Notes: a model not told the origin generated them from the sequence alone. Shown: positions 1-11,241, numbered from the stretch's first letter. The stretch: DNA of 64,000 bases from Undaria pinnatifida (GCA_012845835.1 JABAKD010000012.1:10281973-10345972), one strand, 5' to 3'. Translations and numbers: made by a program.

Positions 1-1
1 T

Positions 2-1195
2 GCGGCTGCGACTACAGCAGCTACTTCGACGTCCTTCGCGACTCCTCCCTGTCCATCCTCACCTCCAGTTGGTATAGGTTATTCTTTCATCGCCGCACCT
101 CCGATCAACATCGCCACGCAGCCCGTGTAATTCTCCATGACTGCGGACAGCGGAGCTTCTAGCCACTTCATCGACAATCAGCTTCTACCTGGCATCGAAC
201 ATAAAATGAACTACTACGTACAGCTGGACCCTCCTGTAACAATAAACGTAGCGGGGAACCATCACCTTTATGGCGTTGGTCAAGGGGCTTTGTTCGTTCA
301 AGTGTCGGACCACATAGGATTTAGGCACTCTGTGCAGCTTTCTGTCACGGTCGTACCAGGGCTAGGTAGGGACCTATTTTTGGGGGGATCAGCTGCTGCG
401 AGAGGGGTCACTATGAACATCGCCACGAAGTCGTATCTGGACATGGATGCATTTGCTATACCCCTACGCAAAGACGTTCACTGCTTTTCGTTGCATCATC
501 TCGACCTTACCACTGGTGCTACCAACCGAACACCTGAGACAGCGTTTCCGACCATTTCTGGCAAATGTCTTAAACCGGAAAGCGTCCTCGCTGTTCATGC
601 TTCTACGACTCCTAAAGCTACTTCCCTGCCTAAAACCGTTCCAGCTAACATCGGGCATAGGAGGTTGGGTCATTCCAATGGGCAGGTGACGGCCAAGATG
701 AAAAACATCCCAGAGTATGGGGTGGATTTTTCAGACATTTCATCGGCATGTGATTCGTGCATGTTCAATAAGAGCACTCAACAGGAACACTGTAAGACAT
801 TGCGGCCTAACATTTCCAGCGAACGTATAAAACTGGTGAGTACTGACCTGCTAGGATACGCGTATATGGCAAAGTATACCGACCGTCACAGCAGAGTAAA
901 AGCATCCTCCTTCATCGAAGAGCCGCCTCAGTTCTATCAACAGCAGACTCAGCCACTTTTTCAAGTAAGAGCGCGTCAGCTGGCCCTACAACGTCAAGGA
1001 TCCCCAAAACAGCAGTTCGATACCGTTTCGCAGTACACCAGGGGTGTCAGAATGGACAAAACAAACCGTCCGGTGTCTATTTCGGTACCCAACACCTACG
1101 CGCAACCGTTTGGCTTCACCACAAGCGGAAGAATGCAAACCTTCAGCGACCTCTGCTCAAAAATCAACGACTTCAGTACGGAAAACTCCTTCTAA
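2..1195 (+). pseudogene. pol: Copia pol remnant: protease and pre-integrase, unit A
   Basis: The coding frame enters at position 2, so the 5' part is outside the window. A private stop (TAA at 128-130, GAA in the other units) sits before the retropepsin motif DSGASSHF (about 146-169). The GAG-pre-integrase zinc motif HRRLGH...CDSC (about 650-760) is followed by a few integrase-like residues (LVSTDLLG, YMAKYTDRHSR), after which similarity to integrase ends. Extra T residues near 960 compared with the other copies extend the frame into normally noncoding sequence up to 1195. The catalytic integrase core, RT and RNase H are absent. Confidence 0.85.
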
Positions 1196-2522
1196 GCTCC
1201 TACACCTTGTAGTCGCAACTACAGCTCCGGCTCGCAAGACCGCCTTTGACCATCGCGACAGCCTTGTAAATTTTCTCAGGCAACCTCCGTGATCGAAAAA
1301 ATCATTGCTTCATGGAGTTCCATACAAGATTGCGGCGTTTCATAAGGGGGAAAAAACTAAGCCCGCGTTTTTGATTCTGCCGTGTACGGTGTACGATCGG
1401 ACACTACCGTGTGCTGTCGGACTTTTTAATCACCGACAAACCGCGATGTACCCAGGACGAAGAAGCGCGTTAGGCGCAACCAAATAGGCAATGTACCGAC
1501 AAACGATTGACCTATTATATTTCAGCTACAAGACTGCAATGGACCGGGGAAGATCAAGGCCGACGTACACATCGGATCACAACCTTTCTCCCCGTCTCTG
1601 TCCAAGCTCTTCTTCAGCCTTCCTTTACCTTCTTTAGAGCTCCATCAACAGCTACCCGAATAGCGCTTCCGTCAACAATCGGGGACAGGCACTGGAAATG
1701 TGGGTACGGTTGAAATTGATACTTAAGTATAGAATGTTACTTACTGCAGCAGTTCTTTGTCAACTATAAAATTACAACTGCTCGCCAGTTACGTATTAGT
1801 AAAGGTGGAACTATGGGTCGTATGAACTCAAGTCAACGATCATAGAGGAATAAGCTAAGTCCTACCTGAAAAATGACATTCCAGCATTATGGAGCAAAGG
1901 CTCACAAAGACTGTCTATCTTTTGCTCTTCAGCGTACGATTAGTCTCAGACAAAATTATCGTTATATGCGTATCCTAGAATCATATTGAAGTGGCGTGGT
2001 TAAGTTACAGCAATGACCTTTGTTTGTTTGTTTTTTCTTTTCCGGGATATCGCTCGATGATGGACTATGATTACACCGATCATAGTCTATTACAGTACTA
2101 TCAGTATTCGTAGTTCTATCTGCTTCTTAACTTTTTGTTTTTGCGGAAGTACGTAAGTACATTAAAAAAACAACTGAATAGTGAGAATGTTTTATTTTGT
2201 CGTGATGGACACTTGTCCACAACTCTCTTTGTTTGTCTATTATTGTTTATCTATTTCGCACAATTCAGGAAGCGTGTTTAAAACCCAGTAGACGTATATT
2301 TGCGTTTTATCTGCTAGGGTATTTGTCGCTGGCTTTTACACCAAGCGTAGTTTACATACGTATCTCTCCTTGTAAGGTTATATTTTTTGTAAATGTGTGA
2401 ATAACATGGATACATCAATTTTTCCGCGGGTGATACACCGGACTGAATATGAGACCCATTTGTTTTTTGGTATTTCACGCTTTTTTTCCAAGTATGAGGT
2501 TTCCCTAGCAATCTGACTTTGC
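1196..2522 (+). other. Copia 3' internal region without recognisable coding, unit A
   Basis: About 1.3 kb between the pol remnant and the polypurine tract. Short open frames here change or break between units, and no YxDD-type RT, RNase H or integrase D-D-E signature is visible. A self-complementary string GACTATGAT...ATCATAGTC lies near 2063-2087. Confidence 0.7.
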
Positions 2523-2534
2523 ATTATGGGGGCG
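2523..2534 (+). other. Copia polypurine tract candidate, unit A
   Basis: ATTATGGGGGCG directly precedes the 3' LTR TG. It is G-rich like plant copia tracts, where plus-strand DNA synthesis is primed. The same string precedes all four 3' LTRs. Confidence 0.6.
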
Positions 2535-2980
2535 TGTTGAGAGTATGAACCTTGGATTCAAATCTAAGTTAATGCGCAGTCTATTCGAGCAGTCTATTCG
2601 CACGAATAAGATATGCAGTTTAATCTTACGTTGAATCTTACTTTAAATCTTCGGTGGAACTTAGATGTAAACGTAGGATTGAGTATGTTCAGATTTTTCT
2701 GTTGTCCCGGTATTCTACCGGACTACGGGCATTGTTCCGTGATGATCAAGTGGTGATGCAACCCATCATGATCACTCTCCCTTCTTTCCTTTCTTCTTCT
2801 TCTTCTTCTGCTTCTTCTTCTTCTTCTTCTTCTAGCTTTGGCCTCAAGCGCCCTGTCCAAACTATCCCCTTTTCTTTCTTATCACAAGTGATCTTAACAG
2901 ACACTTCGGTGCCACCTCTGCATCTCTTCGTATAGAAGACAGAGCCTCCACACAACCATTGTGTTCACAGGCTATTCACA
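2535..2980 (+). repeat. Copia 3' LTR, unit A
   Basis: 446 bp, starting TGTTGAGAG and ending TTCACA. It matches the 5' LTRs of B, C and D over its length apart from the TTC tract, which is short and interrupted here (about 2794-2834). A polypurine-type string lies directly before it. Confidence 0.85.
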
Positions 2981-2984
2981 AAGG

Positions 2985-5790
2985 TGCCCTCCGTGGGAAC
3001 CCATGGGCGACCCATGACTGTCTCGTGTGCTGTCCGGGGGTGATCTATGGACTATCCGTGTGTGAACTATGCGTTAACCGTGAGTGGGCAATGGGCGGCC
3101 CATGGGCAACCTATGGCTGCCCCATGGCATGGCCTATCCGTGGGAGATTGACGAATTACCCACGTGCGACCGGCCGGTGAGTCATGCATGCGCTATTTAC
3201 AGGCTAGTACAGTTGTCCGTCCATTGGGGACCCAGGGGCGTCCCACAGTTGGCCCATGGGTCAACCGCGAATAGCCGATGCGACAGGTGATGAGTCGCGC
3301 ATGGGTCAAAGGTGGGTCGTTCGTGGGTCCCCCATGCATGACTCACGGTCCTACGGTTATCTCACGGGCAATTCACGGTTATCTCATGGGTCACCCACGA
3401 GGAGCCCATGAGACAGTCATACGCCCCACATTGGTGACTCACGGGTCACCCGTCGTTTCTCATATTTATTTAGTGAGGGCCCTAGGGTCGACATGAAAAA
3501 CCCGTGACTAAGTGGTAACCGCTCATGGTCCATACATTGGACACCCGGCACGTAGTGGTACTAGCCAATGGGTCGTCCGTGAGCCACCCATTAGTTAGTG
3601 GCGCAACCCCATGAGTCGCCCATGGTTCACCCACGGTTGACCCATGGGTCATCTATGATTCCATGGTTAACGCGTGGGTCACCCAGGTCTAGCCCATGCT
3701 CAGCCATGGACAACCCATGAGCCGGGCCATGGGTCACCCATGTATCACCCGTGGGACACCCATAGGTTAGCTACGGTTGCACGGTTAGTCCGTAGGTCAC
3801 CCATGGCTAGCCAGCGGAACAGTAATAGTGCGCCCTTGGGTCGCCAATGGGTCAACCGTGTTTAAATCTCATTTGCAAAACACAACAATGCACAACAAGT
3901 CAGGGGCCTTGTGGTACACATTGTTCACTCATGACTTACTGCAGTATTAAACAAACCCATGGGTTTTGCATGGAACACCCGCGACACAGTGTTCCCAATC
4001 ATGGGTCACCCATGCATCATTCACGCCTTATTCGTGCTAGCCTACGGGTCTCCTATGGGTCGCCAACGGTACACCAACTGTTTGCCCATAGGGCACCTGC
4101 GTTCTCACGGTGAACCCATAGGTCACCCTTGCCGTTAACCTATGCGCCACCGACGGTAAGCCCACGTGTTACTGACGGATAGCCCAGGACACAAGCCACG
4201 GATCGCCCGGATCACCCACGGGTCGCTCGATGGTCACCCGTGGGTGGTCCAGATCCAATGGCTATCCAATGCGTCACCCGTAGCCATGAGAATTGCATGG
4301 GTCGCTCAAGGGATACCCAAGGTCCGACGGTCAGCCCTCGGGTCACCCCTGGGTAGCACATGGGTTAGCAGCGGATGGCCCATTTGACAGCTACTTGTCG
4401 CCGATGGGTCACCCATTGACCACCGGTAGCATTTCTACTACTCTCAAAATAGAATAATATACAGCATGGGAACGCACATTGTTGATATCCGTATTTAGTA
4501 AGGGCCCATGAGTCACCCATGGCTTCGTGGTAACCAATGGATCCTCCGTGGTTTATTGTCATTAGACCGTCGGACGCGCATGAGCCACCCATGGGCCACC
4601 CCGTATATGGCGGTGCTGGCCCATGGGACGCCCATGGGTCACCCATGCCTTAGCAGCAATCACCCATGAAGCATTCATGGATCACCCATCCACACCTTAG
4701 TGGAGGTAGCCCATGAGTTACTCTGGGACCACCAATAGTTCCCCGGCTAGCCCGTGGGTCTCTCACAGTTACCCCATTAATCAAACACGGATAACCTATA
4801 GGACAGGCCATGGGCTGCCGATTATTCAACGGTGGGTTGCGCATGGGCCACCCATGAGTTGGCCACGGTCCCACCGTTAAGCTCGTGGGTCACTCACTGT
4901 TAACTCATGGGTCGCCCACGGATACCCCTTTGCTCAGCCTTGGATCTCGCATGAGCCGCCCGTGGTTCGCCCAGGGTTAGCCCCCGGGCCACCTACGGGC
5001 CACGCATAGATGACCGTCGTGAGACCCATAGAACAGGCCATGGGCCGCCCATGGGTCGCCCGTGGAACGCCCAAACACTAACGTTGGAACGATCATGGGC
5101 CCCCATGGGCGACTGAGACTATTCTGCAGTGGACGGGTCGCCCATGAAACCTACATGAGGATCACACGTGGGTTTACAGTGGGTCTCCCATGGTTTGTAA
5201 TCAATAGGTCCTCCGTGGCTTAGTGATATCATTCCATTGGGGAAGCATTGGCAACCCATGGATCACCCCTGATCGAGCGGCGCTAGCCCAGGGGCCGTCC
5301 ATGCATCACCCATGACTTAGCGGAAATCGCCCATGAATCACCCATGGATCACCTATACCTTAGTTGTTCTAGCCCAGGAGCTGCTCATGGAGCATCAGCA
5401 GTCCCAACGTTAGCCTGTGGGTTACCCTCGGTTAGCCCATGAATCGAACAGGGATTTATAAGAAAACGCCATGGGTTGTCTATGATTCAACCGCGGGTCA
5501 CCCATATGGTAACCACGAGGTTAGCCACGGTTCTACCTTCATGCCCATGGGTCACCCACGGTTAGCCCATGGGTCACCCACGGATACCCCTTTGCGCAGC
5601 CATGGGCCGCACATGGGGTTACCCGTGGGTAGCCCGTTGGTAGCCCCTGGGTCAACGGTGAGTCGCCCATGTGACGCCCATGGGTCACCCGTAGGTGGCC
5701 CGATGGTCACCCATGGGTCGCTCGTGGGTCACCCGCGGGTCACCCGTGTGTCGCCCATGGGCCATCAAGGGATATCCCGTGGGAAATTCC
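2985..5790. repeat. 11-bp palindromic minisatellite, main block, unit A
   Basis: Degenerate tandem repeat with an 11-bp period and core CCCATGGGTCA (CCCATGGG is a palindrome). Twenty consecutive 11-mers can be counted in the stretch about 5555-5775. The block has roughly 250 periods, with short non-repeat interruptions near 3865-3960 and 4425-4500. Because 11 is not a multiple of 3, translation gives 11-residue repeats (HGSP and MGHP strings) that look like ORFs but are not genes. Confidence 0.9.
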
Positions 5791-6113
5791 ACGAGCTGGC
5801 CATACAAGGCGCCCAAACTAAATCGAAATTAATTCAAATAATGTACATCGTCGACTCTCCGTCAAATTTGTTGCGTGATCCTCATATAAGGATCCCCACC
5901 GGTCGCGATATGCCTGTCTGGTGTCAACAGCATCCCCCCTACGGTGGCAATGCTTACAAACGCCAATACAGTCAACATGTACAAGCTGCAAACACATATT
6001 TTCCGCCAACATCACACCAAGCGTTGACGAAGCGTGTAGAACGAGCGCCTCTCCTCCCCCCATTCTCCATGCATGGCGCGCACCACCACGTGTCCACTAA
6101 ACCGTCGCTGTAA
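5775..6113 (+). pseudogene. Unrecognised open frame next to main minisatellite, unit A
   Basis: About 110 codons without a stop in non-repeat sequence (KFHELAIQGA ... STKPSL), read in continuity with the minisatellite upstream. The frame is also open in B (to 21967), C (to 39141) and D (to 54157). Most differences between units change the amino acid, so I see no sign of purifying selection. I recognise no family. It may be a gene fragment or simply a chance open frame. Confidence 0.25.
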
Positions 6114-6244
6114 AGCTAATACCATGATACCCACAGCGCGCGGAAACAAACCATACGCGACGGTTGCAAGTAAAGAACTTATCGCGCCTCCCGGCCTCTC
6201 GACTCTAACCCTACTGTGAAATCAGAAGTCTAACGTGGGTATAA

Positions 6245-6640
6245 CGCGGCCAAACTACTGCACAGTTAATAGGAGACCGTCAAACAACACGTTTGCTTTT
6301 AGAATACCTGGCACTTTGTAGTCGTTCAAACCATGTACAGCGGTAAAGTAAAGCTTATCCGTGGCTCCTTACGCTTTCCTCGAATCAGATCATCATCGGT
6401 ATTGGCGACATGTTGGGTCCGCCAGGCGGCGACTCTAACCTCTACTTACCGGCTTCAACAAGCGTAGCCTTAGCCCCCCACGACACCGTCCGAGACGCCA
6501 AGATGAAACTCATCATCGCGGCCGCATGGTAAGGGGAACTACCCGAGGACTTTGGCCTGCTTGATGACATCTCCGAGGACCCTCTAAATGACGCCATAAC
6601 GTTAGAGTTCGCACTGTCCGACGGAAAATTGCCGTCCATG
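6245..6640 (+). pseudogene. Decayed unrecognised gene fragment, about 130 codons, unit A
   Basis: One reading frame of protein-like composition: TTAQLIGDRQTTRLLLEY, then SNQIIIGIGDMLGPPGGDSN, then TSVALAPHDTVRDAK, then LIIAAAW, then DISEDPLNDAITLEFALSDG. It is interrupted by TAA at 6344-6346 and TAA at 6530-6532. The second stop is private to A and B (the Trp codon is followed by ACA GAT GAA in C and D). C and D carry a different private stop (TAC then TAA) near 39474 and 54490. Stops at different places in different units mean the ancestor was open further than any copy now. No start codon, family or host parent is recognised. Confidence 0.5.
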
Positions 6641-6728
6641 GGAAAGGAAGGAAACAGCGTAGGAGGCGCACATGGTAGACATGCTGGTGCCGGTGGTGGT
6701 CTAGGTGGGATCCGCACACCGGCGAGAA

Positions 6729-6766
6729 GTTGCCGTGGCCCTACACGGGCGTGTTGTGGGCGGCAA
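6729..6766. repeat. Dispersed palindromic module, copy 1 in unit A
   Basis: TTGCCG (6730-6735) pairs with CGGCAA (6761-6766) around a core containing CTACACGGGC and GTTGTGGG. One of at least six related strings per unit; see findings. Confidence 0.6.
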
Positions 6767-7742
6767 GACTGGGATAGATGGGGAACTATAGTCTAGTGGA
6801 ACAAAAGCTGCACGGTGTGCGTGTGGGGGCGCACTACGTCATTGCTTTCCTCAGTCATTTGACCGTTCATCGCACATCCCCTTGGAGACGGAGCGCAGTT
6901 TCTACTCCTAGCAGGCAGCTCCAACAGTTGGGCGCTCAGTGCGTTTCGTCCGTGTATTTAGTTGTGTTTTCGTTCCTACGCAATGCAAAATGTCCATGCA
7001 CTTTGGCTGGCCGCCTGTCTGTACCATCTACCATCTGTTATGGCGCTTGTTCTCTCGCTCCTATCTAATGAACCATACTTCTCCATGTCACGTCTGTCAA
7101 TTTTCCTCATCTCCTCCTCCACTCATTCCGTTCCCCTTTGTACAGTTCACATTCTCCCCGCTCTGTGGGTTCTGCTTTGGTCTGCGATGCCACAACGGCA
7201 GCCCTGTGCGACATCTTCCTCCTCCACCCGCCTACTGGTATGTATTTTTCTTCTTTCTGGCAGGTCTAGGTCCTCTACACAAAGACGCAGTTTCAGCGTT
7301 TTCGCGTAGTCCATTGGGCCGTGCAAACCGTTTTCATTCTCTTCGTTTAACCCCTGTAGATATCTCTCAACGATCCTCCTCCTTTATTGTCGCTATCCTT
7401 TCCCTTGCTTTTATCCTTTCGTTCACGTCGGTCTTTTATCCCCCAACTTCTCTATGCTCACGATATCTCTTGGTTGCCTCCTGTTTCTTTCCATACGGTG
7501 TAAACTATGCTATCCCACCGTACTCCAGTTCGCCCTATATGTTATGGTAGGGAGAGCATAATTCAGATTTTTCTTTCTAGTGGTTCAGGGCCACTTGACG
7601 CTGTCCCTCTGCATGGTATTAAGAACGCCTTTGAGAAGGGCGCTGAGCAACGCAGGGGGTATGGATGTTGGGCACCCTGCTGCTGGCGATGGCCTGGGTC
7701 ATTGGACTTGTCCAGCAGCAGGTCCGTTGATGATGTAATGAG

Positions 7743-7780
7743 GTTGCCGTGGCTTAGACGGGAATGGCATGTTGTGGGCG
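7743..7780. repeat. Dispersed palindromic module, copy 2 in unit A
   Basis: GTTGCCGTGG start and GTTGTGGGCGGC end, like copy 1, with an altered right arm. Confidence 0.55.
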
Positions 7781-8602
7781 GCGAGACTAAGACAGGCGAA
7801 CCAATAGTGGACGAAGGCTGCGTGTAGGGGAAACACGTTCATAACGTTTGACGAGTTTCAGCAGATCAGGAGTGCTTGGTGTTGCCTCCAGGCGGGTTGG
7901 TATCTGCGAGAAATAGGGGCCAGCAGTGTCGGTGTTATGGATAGTAGACGCGCTGCTGCTGCTGGCGGCATGGGTTGGAGTCATACATCGGGTACGATGG
8001 CGTTGATGTGGCCTTTACGGGCATGGTATGAGCGGCGATTAATACGAGGGAAGCGATATACCACTCTGGGCAGAAAAGTAAGAATCATGGGCGTAAATGA
8101 ATATATAAAACGATCTATAGTCTAGTCTACATCTGCATCCCGAGAGATGGGTGCTGTGGACGACAAGGCTCATATATGTATACCTGCCGGCAGGCGCTAT
8201 ATACCCAGTACGACAGCTCCCGGATTTCTTACTATGTTCCTGTGACAATCCACCTGCCTTTCTTTGTTCCCTGCTTCGTTTTACGCGTCCTTCACGGTAC
8301 CACCTAGAGACCCAATCTGCTGCGGGGCCGTCGGAGCCAGTGTGGGTTTGGGCGACGGTGCTGCCGTGCGACGAGGCCACCAGGATGGCCAAACGTTTGT
8401 GAGACTTGTGCCAGAGGGTCATCTATCAAGCGGCGGGCACAGCCTTGGTCAACAAGGCGCAATGTATTGGTCCACAACACACCTTCACGTACGTGGAGTT
8501 TCACTTCTCCATTTGTACTGTGCAATATTCTTGGCGATCTTCAACCCAAAACGTACGCAGTTTTATGTACCACTCACAACCTGTACAGGTGTTTAGGGAA
8601 CT

Positions 8603-9060
8603 AGCCAATGGGTCGCCTTTCGGATGAACTCGTTGCCCATGGGATGTCCAATGGATGCCTATGGGATATTTGCAGTTGCCCATGACATGACCACGGTTGC
8701 CCATGGGTTGCCTATGGGTCACCAATGCGTTGCGCATGCATTGTCCATGTGTTGCCCATGGGTTGCCCATATTGATGGGTGGCCCATGGGTTGGTGGTCG
8801 TGGGCCACATGTGCTACCCATGACTTGTCGGAGGGTGGCCAATGGGATGGTGGTGTTACTAATGACCCAAGGGTTACCTACATGGGTTGCCCATGGGTTG
8901 CTCATCGTGCGTATGCCATGAGAAATCTCATGGGTCGTCCATGAGACAAGCACGGGATGTCCGTGGGCCACCCATGTATTGCCCATGGGTTATGCATGGA
9001 TGAGTTATCTATGGTTCGCTTATGGGCAGCAGCACATGGGTTGCCCATGGGTATCCTGTC
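8603..9060. repeat. 11-bp minisatellite, second block, unit A
   Basis: Same 11-bp period, but with TTG rather than TCA as the usual linker (CCCATGGGTTG). A private deletion relative to B, C and D removes about 40 bp near 8672. Confidence 0.88.
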
Positions 9061-9087
9061 AGGAATTCCGAGGACGGCCCATGCAGC

Positions 9088-9240
9088 ATGCCCGAAAATA
9101 CCGTAAGTCAAACGACGTGCATCCTCGGCCGACTCTGAGACAAGGCCTGTGTCGTCGACGTATCACAGGCGCAACACAACAACCCTTCAAGCGCATTCCA
9201 ACGGTTCCTCGTGTCCACGCTCTCCATTAGATCCCTCTGA
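9088..9240 (+). pseudogene. Short exon-like ORF, module copy 1, unit A
   Basis: Frame starting MPENTVSQ, with an internal TGA (9136-9138), ending TGA 9238-9240. It is paralogous to the frame at 10355 (shared VSQ, DKACVVDVS, AFQ and VST strings). A GTAAGT donor-like string lies after the fifth codon. Family not recognised. Confidence 0.4.
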
Positions 9241-9370
9241 TGCCTTGTTCATGGTATCGCCACGGTGGTTCTTGGGTCGAAAATAGTGAGATGAGTTGTG
9301 TCTCGGTTTGATATCCATCACGTGATACAAGCCCCATGCCGAATACAAACTAAAAACTGCAAATTTGACA

Positions 9371-9474
9371 AAAAAAAAAGAAAACAGAACGTCGTCGTCA
9401 GGATTCGATCCTGCGATGAAACCAGTGAAGTCTCATATCCATCCCCTGACCCAAAGGAGCCCGGCGGCCGGGTG
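9371..9474 (-). repeat. tRNA-related SINE-like sequence, module copy 1, unit A
   Basis: On the minus strand an A-box-like TGGGTCAGGGG (9443-9453) lies about 31 nt before a B-box-like GGATCGAATCC (9401-9411), followed by a T-rich run that can end Pol III transcription (9371-9385). A GC-rich palindrome CCGGCGGCCGGG precedes the A box. The acceptor stem does not pair, so it is not a functional tRNA. Confidence 0.5.
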
Positions 9475-9971
9475 AGGACGAACATCTATCAATTTTTACG
9501 TACATAAAGTAGTAGATATATTTAGTCTACACCGTATAGGAAAACATTATTCAGGTCTCAGAAGTGGTGTCGTACATGCACTCAGTACCAGAGGTATCAT
9601 GGGAAAGATGTGTATTCAGGACTGTGACTCGGCTACACCTCTTCCTATGTCGCCGACGATTAGTATGGTAGTGTAAATAGAAGTAGCTGTTCCCGGTATT
9701 TGGATACAAATTTCGCTTCAGAAGTACCAGGCAAAACAAGGAGTCCATGACGGGCACGTTTCGGTCCCCATAGTACGTGTAAGGTTATTGGCTAACTACT
9801 GCTCACCGACTACTTCACATGCTTGGCTGGGTAGAGCTACAAGTGGCGCCACCCCCCCGGAACTTTGCCTTCCTTGGTAAGCGTTTCAGCAGCGTGGTGG
9901 GTGGTGGTTAGTAGACACGCTGCTACTGGAGGTGGCCTGGGTTGGACCAATACACCGGCGGGTCCGATCCT

Positions 9972-10037
9972 GTTGCCGTGGTCATACACGGACATCACGT
10001 GGGCGTTGCCGTGGTCATACACGGACATCACGTGGGC
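9972..10037. repeat. 33-bp tandem duplication of the palindromic module, unit A
   Basis: Two perfect copies (9972-10004 and 10005-10037) starting GTTGCCGTGGTC. It is doubled in A and B and single in C (near 43030) and D (near 58047). Confidence 0.8.
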
Positions 10038-10120
10038 AGCAGGCTAACATAGGTGGGGTGGATAGTGGACCAGTCAATGCTGCGGTAGGGGGAGCACCTT
10101 TAACATTTGTGCCGTTCTAG

Positions 10121-10320
10121 CCCACGGGTTACCCACATGGGTTGCCTACGGGTTGCTCATGAGTATCCCGTGAGATGTCTCATGCGCCGCCCATGAAGCA
10201 AGCATGGGATGTCCGTGGGCAGCCGCGCGTTGCCCATGGGCTACCCGGTTTACGCATGGGTGGGTTGTGCCTATTATATGGGCTGCTCATGGGCAGCAGC
10301 ACATGGGTTGCCCATGGGTA
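10121..10320. repeat. 11-bp minisatellite, third block, unit A
   Basis: Short block at the start of the second copy of the duplicated module. It ends CCCATGGGTATCCTGTCAG, exactly as the second block does before the first module copy. Confidence 0.85.
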
Positions 10321-10354
10321 TCCTGTCAGAAATTCCAAGGACAACCCATGAAAC

Positions 10355-10579
10355 ATGTCCGAAGTTACAGTAAGTCAAGCAATGTGCATCCTCGACCGAC
10401 TCCGAGACAAGGCCTGCGTTGTCGACGTATCACACGCGCAACGCGACACCCCTTCAAGGGCATTCCATTGGTTCCTCGTCTCCACGCGCCCCATCCTCTT
10501 TGAAATAAACAAGGTTCTTCGTGCCTCGTTAATTGTCGATATCGCCAAGATGGCGTTTGGGTCGAAAATAGAGTTATGA
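10355..10579 (+). pseudogene. Short exon-like ORF, module copy 2, unit A (74 aa)
   Basis: Starts MSEVTVSQ and contains ILDRLRDKACVVDVSHAQ, FLVSTRPILFEINK and VDIAKMAFGSK. It is open here and in B (26527-26751) but frameshifted in C and D by extra bases near 43399 and 58416. Its paralogue lies about 1.27 kb upstream in the same unit. It looks like a captured or remnant exon; no known domain is recognised. Confidence 0.4.
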
Positions 10580-10664
10580 GTTGTGTCTTTTTACAGTTCG
10601 ATATCCTTCACAATAGTCTATGATACAAGACCATGCCAAATACAGACTAAAATCTGCAAATCTG

Positions 10665-10772
10665 ACGAAAGAAAAAGAAAAGAGAACGTCGTCGCAGGAT
10701 TTGCACCTGCGATGAGACCAGTACAGTCTCATATCCATCCCCTGACCCAAAAGAGCCCGGCGGCCGGGTGTG
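10665..10772 (-). repeat. tRNA-related SINE-like sequence, module copy 2, unit A
   Basis: Same sequence, with a damaged B box (10697-10707 reads GGTGCAAATCC on the minus strand). Confidence 0.45.
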
Positions 10773-10956
10773 GACGACACCTTATAAATTTTTACGTATA
10801 TAACGTGAACATATGTACACAGTAGGAAAACATGACTGCGGTCTCGTAAATTTACACAGATAGTACCAGGTATCATAGGAAAGATATATATGCAGCACTG
10901 TGACTTGACTACCTCTTCCTGTGTCGCCGACGATTATTGATAGTAAATATTAATAG

Positions 10957-11241
10957 TTGTTACCGGTGGTTGATTATTACAACTCTTCACTTCAAAAGTA
11001 CCAGGTAAAAAAAGGAGTCCATGACGAGCACTTGGCAGAACCCATGGTGCGCGTAACGTTATTGGTTCACTACAACTTACCGACTCTGCCTGATATGGTA
11101 CCTGGGGTATATTTGGCTACATACAGTTGGCTGCGTTCGGGAACACGGCGAGGCTCTGAAGGACTCCATCATGGCTGGGTAGAGCTACAAGCAGTGGTAT
11201 CCCTCCGAACGTTGGCTTCCTTGGTAAGGCGTTGGCGGTGA
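10957..11241 (+). pseudogene. Exon-like fragment, module copy 2, unit A (frameshifted)
   Basis: Starts MLPVVDYYNSS, followed by KKGVHDEHLAEPMVRVTLL. An 11-bp loss near 11127 compared with B and C shifts the frame, so the C-terminus differs. A related frame (QGVHDEH, MVRVRLLAHY) occurs in module copy 1. Family unknown. Confidence 0.3.

Larger units (their letters stand above)
1..2980 (+). mobile_element. Copia-type LTR retrotransposon, unit A (5' part outside window)
   Basis: Right portion of the element: protease and GAG-pre-integrase coding remnant, about 1.3 kb without recognisable reverse transcriptase, polypurine tract and 3' LTR. The retropepsin motif DSGASSHF and the H-x4-H...C-x2-C pre-integrase zinc motif place it in Ty1/copia (Pseudoviridae-like). 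It ends in the 11-bp minisatellite. The base string after the LTR is AAGGT, one mismatch from the AAAGT that precedes the 5' LTRs of the other units. Confidence 0.9.
6642..8602. other. Low-information segment without a convincing gene, unit A
   Basis: About 2 kb. It holds two palindromic GTTGCCG modules (6729-6766 and 7743-7780) and a pyrimidine-rich stretch (about 7080-7560) whose long open frames shift between units. A frame open apart from one TGA (8400-8402) runs 8151-8627 (strings PCDEATRMAK and CQRVIYQAAGTALVNKAQC), and the same single stop is seen in all four units. No family is recognised and no conserved start exists, so I do not call a gene. Confidence 0.6.

Noticed and set aside
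2985-5790. CRISPR-like array
   Set aside because: Repeats are 11 bp, contiguous and degenerate with no spacers, in a eukaryotic transposon-rich context.
3084-5800. Many overlapping open frames of 60-220 codons on both strands with HGSP, MGHP and THGL-type strings (also at 8500-9110, 19000-21500, 36000-38700, 51100-53800)
   Set aside because: They are translations of the 11-bp minisatellite, whose three-repeat cycle (33 bp) lacks stops in several phases. They occur on both strands and in several frames at once.
6939-7550. Hydrophobic frames of 115-246 codons in the pyrimidine-rich segment of each unit, resembling membrane proteins
   Set aside because: C/T-rich DNA gives hydrophobic and Ser/Pro-rich translations. 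Lengths and frames change between units through small indels, and no start or motif is kept.
9371-9474. Functional tRNA gene on the minus strand
   Set aside because: The B box and T arm look good, but the acceptor stem does not pair, no anticodon loop with U33 forms in the consensus, and the variable region is missing.
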